Assembly: GCF_026914185.1 (NCBI RefSeq)
Contig: NC_070558.1
Location: 9,061,501-9,125,500 of the forward strand
DNA from: Puccinia triticina
Lineage: Eukaryota > Basidiomycota > Pucciniomycetes > Pucciniales > Pucciniaceae
Length of the DNA: 64,000 bases
Direction: 5' to 3'
Shown: positions 56,791 through 64,000 of the stretch, piece by piece
Numbering within the stretch: the first letter of the stretch is position 1
How the letters are laid out: every line of letters begins with the position of its first letter
Notes under the pieces: generated by a model
The model's input: the letters and a program-made list of their open reading frames with translations, nothing else
Told to the model about the DNA's origin: nothing
The model's database searches: none
Made by a program: the position numbers and the translations under genes

Positions 56791-58563
56791 CTACTTCTTT
56801 TGAGGTTCAGCTGAACCAGTGGTGGGCAATCCAAATGCAACCTTGACATAGTCGTAGATGAGCCTAAATGACGAATGCCATGAGTGAGTGTCTTGGTCAT
56901 GGGGGATCGATGAAAGGAATACATACCATTGGAGCGCGGTCAAAGTACCGATCATCACGATACGGGTTCCGAGACCAGCCCAGAGACCTCCGAATCCGAT
57001 TTCCTTGTAGATCGAGCCAACAGTGGGTTTGGCAGAGCCCTCCTTACCAACAGCGTTCAACTTGGAAACCATGGTATCAGCGGGGCTGGTGACATGGAAG
57101 AACGTCAGCAGTCATGATAAATGATATGGCTGGGAGGGAGGTAGATGAAATAGTCGAACTCACTGAGATACAACAGCACAGAAAACACCAGCGATGTAGC
57201 CACCAACGAAAGAGACACCCAATTGTTGAAGCTGTGACCAAGGCAATGAATAATCAGGGAATGTTACTGATGGTCAGACGCACGAAAGAACACAAGTTCG
57301 GCTGCTCACCTTGTTGTAAGAGTCTTTAGGTTTACCGAGCGAAGCGTAGATCTTGGTGACAGTAGCTTCGAACGACCAGAACTTCATCATAGTGTACGGA
57401 ATTTGACGAGACCAGAGCGATCCAAGGGACTTGTAGAGGCCGCCGGTACCTTCAACAGCGACAAACTTCTTGAATCCATCGACCATTCCAGTGGCAAAAG
57501 GCGGGATCGTGGTCTGCATTCGGACCTTGACGGCTTCGAGTGGGACATAGGCGGCATCAGCAATCAGCTCGGCGGAGGCAGAGCCGGCCAAGTAGATCGC
57601 GTCTTTGTATTTGACAGCATTGACAGGTCCGACGGCATCGGCGTATCTTCAGACAGGGAGAGACCGTTAGTCCGTCGGATTGACTAGCGCATTGCCAGGG
57701 GTAAGACGAGGAAGCACAGGGGTGTCCAGAAGACTTACTTTTTCTTGAAATACTCGTAGAAACCATATTTACAGGCACCTTGGACCGAGTAACCAACCCA
57801 GGTGGGACCAATACCGGTACTAGAGGAAGGAATAATCAAATTAGCTGTCCGGGTCTCTGGGTGAAGGTGGCAAGAGGCAGTGGCTTACTAGAGTGCGCTG
57901 AGTCCACCCGACTTGTAAATCTTGCTCCATCCGTCCATGTTACCTTTGTAAAGGGTCTTGTCCACCTGAATGATCGAGTGGGGAAGATCGGAGAGGATTC
58001 AGTGGGTTGGTTCCGATCATGCGCGATATCCAGTTGATGACAATACTGGACAAGTTGCATACCTGTCTTCGGCATTTGACCAAATCAAGTGGAGTGACGA
58101 GAGCGTGGGTGAGACCACAAGCGAGTACACCACCACCGGCACAAGCAGTGTAGTACTTGGTCGAGTAGAGTTCGATGCTGGCTTTCGAAGCGGCACCGAC
58201 ACCGGTGGCGGAAGCCACCTTGGATCTCAATGCATCGGCCTCGGAGCTGATTTTGTCCTTGGCACCTTCGATACCTTCTTTGGATTTGCTTTCGAGTTGC
58301 TTTGCCTTCGACTTGGCATCATCGACAATGCCTGGAGTGGTGACAAGCCCAAACAAATCAAAATGGTCAGAACACATATATACTTGACTACAGGAATATA
58401 CTGCTCGAAACCACGCTAGCAAAGAGATCGGAATGGATAAGAGAGACAGAGAGGAAATTGGCTTACTTGCAAGCTTCAAAGAGGGGAAAGGCGTGTTGAG
58501 ACCGCCAATCGAAGGGGTGAGAGAGTTGGCCAGAGAGGTCATGTTGGGGAACAAGAGCGACAT
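56791..58563 (-). CDS. Mitochondrial phosphate carrier
   Basis: Minus-strand gene from ATG 58563 to TAG 56793-56791 with about seven introns. After a short N-terminus and a charged Lys/Ala/Ser-rich helical insertion (AKQLESKSKEGIEGAK), three mitochondrial carrier repeats follow, with signatures PLDLVKCRRQ, PLEAVKVRMQ and PADTMVSKLN. YSVQGACKYGFYEYFKKKY, SASAELIADAAYVPLEAVKVR and SLWSRQIPYTMMKFW are typical of phosphate carriers (MIR1/PIC2, human SLC25A3), which bring inorganic phosphate into the matrix for ATP synthesis in the inner membrane. The reading frame is intact. It is divergent from PEX19 with 311 bp between start codons. The same gene's 3' half is duplicated in inverted orientation at 53190-53810. 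Whether it is the MIR1 or PIC2 type cannot be settled here. Confidence 0.92.
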
Positions 58564-58874
58564 CCTTGAACCTCAGGATTGGTAGGACGAAGTGGTTTTC
58601 CAGCAGAGAGTCTATGTAGAGTTCTATTGAGTGGTCAGCTCTCGTGGGCCGAGGGGGAATGCACTGTGGTCAACAGCACGATCGACCGTCGCGAGGACCC
58701 CTTCGGAGGGCCGACCCGGCACCCGCCCGCAGCATCCGGGAGCACACGGCAGCGCCTGGCGCAGCACTCTCAAGCCCCCCAACCCAACCCCTCCGCGCCA
58801 CACACACAACCCTAACCTCAACAGGACTCCCCCCACATCCATCTGTACTTGAATCACGAAAAGAAGAATCCGAA
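58564..58874. promoter_or_regulatory. Shared promoter region of the phosphate carrier and PEX19
   Basis: 311 bp between two divergent start codons, GC-richer than the surroundings, so it must contain both promoters. No specific factor site identified. Confidence 0.5.
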
Positions 58875-60043
58875 ATGAGTTCCGAGAAGACGGTGATCAA
58901 CGGTGTGTCGATCGAGGACGACATGGAGGACGATTTTGACGATCTACTGGACAAATTCAAATCGCCCTCGGAAGCGAAGCAAGAAGAAGGGTCGCATAAG
59001 AAATCGGCGGGGAGCACGAAGCCGGATGACGCAGAAGCGGCTGATTGGCCGGGCCAGGAGATATCCGACGACTTTGCACGAGATCTTGCCGAGGGAATGG
59101 AAGCCTTACTAGCAGGGATGAAGGACGAAGACGGGGGCGAGTTCAAAAAGCATCTCGAAGCGCTTGTCTCTGTCGATGGCGGCCTCAATGGAGCTAGCGA
59201 CTTACTCGAGGTCCTTAACCAGAAAGAATTCAGCTCGAACCAATCATCCTCTTTAAAACCTGCCGAACAACCCGAAACTGAGACTAAAAACTTTCAAGAG
59301 GCTATTCAGGAAACCATGGAGAAACTCAAGCAATCGCACGATTCTGCTAAGGTATAACTTCGAATACTCATTATTTATTCTCATCAGGTTTGATAACTAT
59401 ACGCTGCTTTTGCATGTCAAGAACCTTAGTATATGTTTAGAATCCAAGATCAACATATCTATTGCTACACTAGGAAGTCAGGACTGACTTCACTTCTAGC
59501 TGTTTATTATCTTCACACTAGGCAAAAAGTGCTCCTTCCGAAGATGAAAATATCTCAGCTTTATTCGAAAAAATGATGTCCGGCGAAAACGGATTACCAG
59601 ACGAAAACCAACTGCAAACAATACTACAGTCATTCATGGAAGAATTGATGTCGAAGGAAATCATGTACGAGCCCCTCAAAGACATGAGTCGATTAGTGCG
59701 TTCCTGCGTCCCTTCCCCTTAGTCAACGTTACTGGCCTCGTCATCAGCTAATTTCGATCAAACACACCAACATCAGTTCCCGGATTGGCTGAACGAGAAC
59801 CGAAGCAAACTGTCTCCCGAAGACTTGAAGAGGTACGAAACTCAATCGAAGATCATCGGACAAGTCATCGAAAAATTTGAGGATCCCAGTTGGGATGCAG
59901 AAGAAAAAGCTGGAGGAGAAAAATTCATTTCTCGCCAGAAGGAAGTCATCGAGCTCCTGACCAAAATGCAAGATTGTGGTCCACCCCCAAAAGAAATCTT
60001 AGGCGATATGCCTGCTGGTACGCCTGCCCCGTCCGTCTTATGA
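58875..60043 (+). CDS. PEX19: Peroxisome biogenesis factor 19 (PMP chaperone), no CaaX box
   Basis: Exons 58875-59351, 59522-59695 and 59777-60043 total 918 nt, 305 residues. N-terminal acidic region with the PEX3-binding type helix (DDFDDLLDKFK), a central helical part (FARDLAEGMEALLAGM, FQEAIQETMEKLK), and the conserved PMP-binding domain (LQSFMEELMSKEIMYEPLKDM, FPDWLNENRSKLSPED, LLTKMQDCGPPPKEILGDMP). PEX19 binds newly made peroxisomal membrane proteins in the cytosol and docks on PEX3. The C-terminus is TPAPSVL, with no farnesylation CaaX motif as in yeast or human PEX19. The start at 58875 is preceded by a GC-rich leader. Introns GTATAA..CTAG and GTGCGT..TCAG. Confidence 0.9.
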
Positions 60044-60483
60044 CATAGTGGTCCTTGGAGCTGATCAATAAATACTTTTTTTTGCTACTTGTCCGACAAG
60101 AGGTGTGTTTGGCGAGGACGGTATGCCAAATCCTGAACAATGCTTGATTTTTTGATAATCTTCCTCTCATACCGCCATGTATAGTTTCTTTCCTTTCCTT
60201 TCCTTAATCCCTTTGACACACATGTATGTATACATCAAGTTTGCTTCTTTGAGTCAACCACATCATCTATTCCCAAGCGAAAGCCATGACTCCACTTGCA
60301 AGGCTTTTCGTCCAGGATGCCCTTGCGCGAAAGCGGTGTCTTTGGAAATTTTTGAGAGACTAGCAAAATCAAAGAGCTGGATATACATTTCTCTGAACTA
60401 CCACTGACTAAGTATTTACAACAGTTTGAGATAACAGGATGAGCAAAGGTTGTTGGATCTACCAGCCCACGGACAGAGAAGGG
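60044..60483. other. 3' flank of PEX19, no gene seen
   Basis: T-rich downstream sequence, presumably the 3' end of PEX19, then the start of the satellite array. A minus-strand frame across it is created by the repeats. Confidence 0.4.
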
Positions 60484-60880
60484 TGATGGATGATTTTGCG
60501 CATATCCAACCAATCTGTTCGAGAAGGGCGTTGAGATGGTCCGGGATGACGAGCCGACGGAAGCCAGCTGAAGCCAAGTCGCTTTCCGCAATGCTTTGGC
60601 GCCCTCCAGAGCTAATGACGAGTTGAAGTGAGACTTCCAAACAAGGAGCAAAGCACACTCCGTAATAGGAGTGTGCCAAAGCACATGATGGATGAGCTTG
60701 CGCACATCCAACCGATCTATTTGAGAAGGGCGTTGAGATGGTCCGGGATGACAAGCCAACAGAAGCCAGCTGAAGCCAAGTCACTCCCGCAATGCTTCCG
60801 CGCCCTTCAGAGCTGATGATGAGTTGAAGTGAGACTTCCAAACAAGGAGCAAAGCACATCCGCAATGGGAGTGTGCCAAA
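60484..60880. repeat. Tandem repeat, about 202 bp unit, two copies
   Basis: TGATGGATGA....TTGCGCA through GAGAAGGGCGTTGAGATGGT and GCCAGCTGAAGCCAAGTC to AGTGAGACTTCCAAACAAGG occurs twice with about 10% divergence. The unit ends in the 28 bp palindromic motif that is amplified downstream. Confidence 0.85.
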
Positions 60881-61017
60881 GCACACTCTGTGATAGGAGT
60901 GTGCCAAAGCACACTCTGTAACAGGAGTGTGCTTTAGCACACTCTGTAACAGGAGTGTGCCAAAGCACACTCCGTAATAGGAGTGTGACAAAGCACACCC
61001 CGCAATAGGAGTGTGTG
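60855..61017. repeat. Minisatellite of 28-30 bp palindromic units
   Basis: About five to six units of CACACTC.GTAATAGGAGTGTG plus CCAAAG. Each unit is itself an inverted repeat (CACACTC/GAGTGTG), so it can form a hairpin. Confidence 0.88.
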
Positions 61018-62062
61018 TGTACTTTGGACTTGGAGGATTGCCAATATGATTACATACATATTCCACTTTTGGCCTGCCGTATATGTACACATGTATGATG
61101 AACTAGGCCCCCCGGCAGGTGACCCTCTGCAAGGCGGAGCTGCATTGCAATTTGAGCTGCAGGATGCAATCCGGCTGCGGAGAGACAAACATTCAAGCAG
61201 GAAAGCACCAACATCAGGATTTTATTTAAATCCACAAAAGGAAATGTTGGAGATTGAAAGGGCATGTTGATGTGCCATCTTGTATAATGCGTAGACTACA
61301 CATCCCTCGTTATGCTGAGATAGGTGCGCAGGGGCAAGTTGGGAAACTACTTCCAGATGCCTTTTTACCTGAGGTTTGTGCATTTCTGGTCTGCACAGTG
61401 ATGAGGCTTGCTTTTGCAAAGCTCTCCTTGGAAGCCAATACATCACCCTAAGATGCTGCAGTTCTCAGCTAGCCAGCAGTGAATTCAACACATAGGTGAG
61501 ATAGCCGACGCTAGGATTGTGGTTGATTTGGATAACCAAAGAGGTCGATTTATTTTCCCAAGAGAACCTTACCATTATGAGGACTCCCCTTCGAAGTTAA
61601 ATTACAAAGTCTGGTTATTTCCTTGCGCTCATACTTCACACTTCAGCCTTCTAATTTTGATGCAATTAAAGCATCTGATTGACCTAATGCCATCAGAAGT
61701 AACAGGGGGTAGCCATCTTCAAAATTTTCTCCATTCCATAGCATTGGAGGCTGGAGGGTGGCCGCGGTTATTATTCCATGAACATCACCTCCAGACAAAA
61801 TTACAACATGAAGTGTGCATTGATGGCCGGCTTGGTTACTGTTTCTCGTATCATCCGCCACGCTCAAACGCTAGAGGGCAGTCACACTTTCGACGCGATT
61901 GAATGACACTCCCGCCAGGCAAAAAACTCAGTGTATTGTTGCAAAAGTCAGCTGTATCAGCAGGTTCATTGCTCAACTTCCCAGTCGCAAGTTCCCCAAA
62001 CAGTGGCTGTAAGCTCACCATTCATGTGGTGATTATCTCATTACTCTTAATTTTCTGCCGCT
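61018..62062. other. Intergenic, no gene supported
   Basis: A 127-codon frame at 61519-61902 has protein-like composition in part but no recognisable family and no splice-linked partner. Left uncalled. Confidence 0.35.
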
Positions 62063-63669
62063 ATGACATTCCCGTTCTTACAAGTTATACGTCTTTTGAG
62101 TTTTAGTTTTTTCCTTCAGCCAGATGATAATCTTGTGAGCGGCAAGGTGTTCAAATGTGATAAATCTCTTGCCCCTGTAACCCAATATAGCACTTCCCAG
62201 CCAAGCATCACATCAGTCACCCCAAAACCATTCTTCCCATCTGTTACATCTGCAACACTGGGTCGTTACGCTAACCATAGCGGTTAGCGTAGCGTAGCGC
62301 AGCGAAAAAGCGCTATTTTTTAGCGTAGCGTTAGCGCAATTGCACGCATATGCGCTAACGCTACGCGCACGCGGTGCGCAGCTATTTTAGCTGATAGCGT
62401 AGCGTTAGCGCAGATGCGCGCAATTGCGCTAACGCTATACATGCAGAGCGCAAAAGAGCGCGCGCTACGCTGCGCTACAGCGCCTTCAGCGGGAAAAAAG
62501 GGCTTTTTTTCCGCTAAAAGCGCTGTAGCGCAGCGCAGCGTAGCGTAGCGACTGTAGCGGCGCGCTAACGCTAACAAAGAATTGGTGCGCTGTTAGCGCC
62601 GCTGAAAATTAGCGCAGCGTAGCGGCGCTAACAGCGCGCTAACGCTATGCAAAATAGATGGGCGCTTTTTGCCGCTACGCTAACGCGTAGCGCTGAAATA
62701 GCGTAGCATAGCGTAGCGTAGCAACCCAGTGTTGGCATCCGGTATGCGACCAAGCACCCTGAATACAACCCTATCGCCTCCCGTTCCATCCTTCAGTGCA
62801 ACCGGCCCCCCACCCAGTAAGTCGGTTTCTCCTATTGGCTATCTCTCAAAATAGCAACGGCTAAGACCAGTGACTCATGGGTTCCTCACAAACAGCAAAA
62901 GAATTGGCTTGCAAATCCAAGGCAGGAGAGAAAACATTCACATTCTGCGTGGCTGACTCATGCAGTGAAACCGCCAGTGAGGCTCATTTCTTTTAGCTTG
63001 AATTTCTCAAAATATTTGGTTGGTTGATAGGATCTAGCTGTATCAATGATAATATTTTTGATCTGCTGCTCTTTTGATAGCTTGCAAAGGCTGTAGGTCA
63101 GATTTTGGAATGGCAGTAAAAGTCAAGTGCATGTCTTACAACATACAGAACCAACAGAATTGTGAGTTCCTTGACCTTTTTTTCCTTTTAGATAATCATG
63201 TACGACTCCGACAGGATCAGGGTTATAATTTCTTCCAACTTAATTTTCTCTGGACTTCAACAGTCTGTCAAGACATCAATGGTATCAAGTTTGTGTGCGC
63301 TGGAAGTTGTGTAGCTCGCACCGGTAAGCTAGACGCATTCCTCTTACCTTCATTTCTTCAGTAAGAGAGGTTTTCATTTCAATCTGTCCCGGGAGGCAGA
63401 TCGTACCATGTATCACGGCTGGTTTACCTCCTGGACAGGTACGCTTTGCACAGGCTTGGTTCCCGGATTTAAAACTAATGTGATCATTATTTTTTTATTA
63501 AGCATGTTCAATCTGCAAGTATGATAATGTCACCAAAACAAAAGTGTTCCGGCCACCATGGGAGCCAGAGATGCGCATCTCTCCATTATTAATCGCTGAA
63601 TCCAACTCATCGCCAATTTGTCCTTCTTTCTGGATGATCTCCATGGTGGTCTTCGTAAATCTGGTGTGA
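62063..63669 (+). pseudogene. Candidate secreted cysteine-rich protein, interrupted by a foldback element
   Basis: From ATG 62063 the product has a hydrophobic leader (FLQVIRLLSFSFFL), then a polar Ser/Thr/Pro-rich linker (STSQPSITSVTPKP). Around 62252 the frame enters a foldback element and leaves it near 62734, in the same frame, back into a Ser/Thr/Pro linker (PSTLNTTLSPPVPSF). Further exons, 63081-63161, 63273-63323, 63400-63438 and 63503-63669, join with GT..AG introns and give CKGCRSDFG..VKVKC, FVCAGSCVART, RTMYHGWFTSWT and CSICKYDN, ending at TGA 63667-63669. Paired cysteines and a leader suggest a small secreted protein, of the sort rusts have in families. No known family recognised. 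The element brings stops (first TAG at 62285), so this allele is probably dead unless the insert is spliced out. Confidence 0.5.
62252..62734. repeat. TAGCG/CGCTA foldback element, about 480 bp
   Basis: Inverted ends CAACACTGGGT (left 62252; right about 62734, complementary) enclose a block built almost wholly of the pentamers TAGCG and CGCTA, in runs on both strands, with many nested inverted repeats. No open frame of interest. It sits inside the coding region of the gene at 62063-63669. A clean target duplication was not identified. Confidence 0.8.
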
Positions 63670-64000
63670 TATTCATAATTTTCCGGCGGGCTCCATCAAA
63701 ATTAAAAAATAGAACGATAAAACTCAACAATCTACATCTATCCCCCAGAGCCAAACAAACCAGTAGAAAGCTGTTCAGAATCAGGTTGATCCCGGCGGCA
63801 AATTGAGCCGTCAAATTGATGCCGGCGCCGAATTCAGGTTTAACAGGGTTTAACCTACTCTGTTAGGTTGGTCGGGCTGACCCCGGAGGCAACATGAGTT
63901 GTTTCTACAGCTAATTAGATGAGAAAAAAAAAGATAATGAACAGGATTGATTGTGAAAATCTGAGTCCTAGCTCACATCAAAGCACATCTTGCAGAACTG
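63670..64000. other. 3' flank, no gene supported
   Basis: Short frames on the minus strand overlap the last exon of the preceding gene and look like shadows. Nothing else seen. Confidence 0.35.

Noticed and set aside
60235..61090. Minus-strand frames of 174 and 224 codons with repeated CFGTLL/ECALAHS blocks
   Set aside because: They are translations of the 202 bp and 28 bp tandem repeats, open because the unit lacks stops in that phase.
61519..61902. 127-codon open frame
   Set aside because: No family recognised, no supporting exon structure, and codon composition is not clearly coding.

Overview
This is a eukaryotic nuclear window, almost certainly from a basidiomycete rust fungus (Pucciniomycotina, Puccinia-like). 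The genes carry many short GT-AG introns of about 60-100 nt. Several are typical rust or basidiomycete families: a Tet/JBP-like 2OG-Fe(II) oxygenase, a DUF6589 protein next to a RecQ-like helicase, a Harbinger transposase with its DNA-binding partner, and small secreted proteins. The housekeeping genes (RVB2, PEX10, PEX19, mitochondrial phosphate carrier) are fungal in type. No species call is possible from sequence alone.

Layout. 1-14 kb: the end of a Tnp2/CACTA-like transposase; a companion gene broken by three in-frame TGA codons; a 6.2 kb interval flanked by two copies of the same perfect palindrome and holding two convergent genes (757 aa unknown; 246 aa possible OB-fold); and a TET-like oxygenase. 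15.4-34 kb is a nest of mobile DNA. A truncated LTR retroelement (gag start plus 5' LTR) lies beside a 17.2 kb Tc1/mariner-type element whose ends are about 320 bp inverted repeats containing very long C/G homopolymers. That element carries a DDE transposase and a convergent second gene. The second gene is split by a young, coding-intact 11.5 kb Ty3 retrotransposon, which itself carries a spliced antisense gene. The right inverted repeat is split by a solo LTR with a 5 bp target duplication. 34.2-41.3 kb: a candidate secreted effector gene, a 1 kb non-autonomous Tc1-type element, two small MITE-like copies, and a complete-looking PIF/Harbinger element with transposase and partner. 42.5-50.3 kb: RVB2 and PEX10, divergent housekeeping genes whose shared intergenic space is filled by a TIR-bounded element carrying a helicase and a DUF6589 gene, both truncated and fused tail to tail. 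50.3-64 kb: MITEs and a foldback, an inverted partial duplicate of the phosphate carrier, an intron-containing tRNA-Met, a decayed peroxisomal ABC transporter, the intact phosphate carrier and PEX19 (divergent), satellite repeats, and a candidate secreted cysteine-rich gene interrupted by a striking TAGCG/CGCTA foldback.

Cross-cutting signals. (1) Every in-frame stop I could place inside an otherwise continuous repeat-encoded reading frame is TGA where CGA is expected, usually after T, and the only two differences seen between the Ty3 LTRs are also TCG to TTG. This points to C-to-T mutation at CpG, preferentially TCG, as reported for RIP-like mutation in the related group Microbotryum. (2) Four mobile or putatively mobile units share a layout of two convergent genes reading inward from the ends. 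Exon models were built by hand from splice motifs, reading-frame continuity and, where possible, family resemblance; no search could be run.
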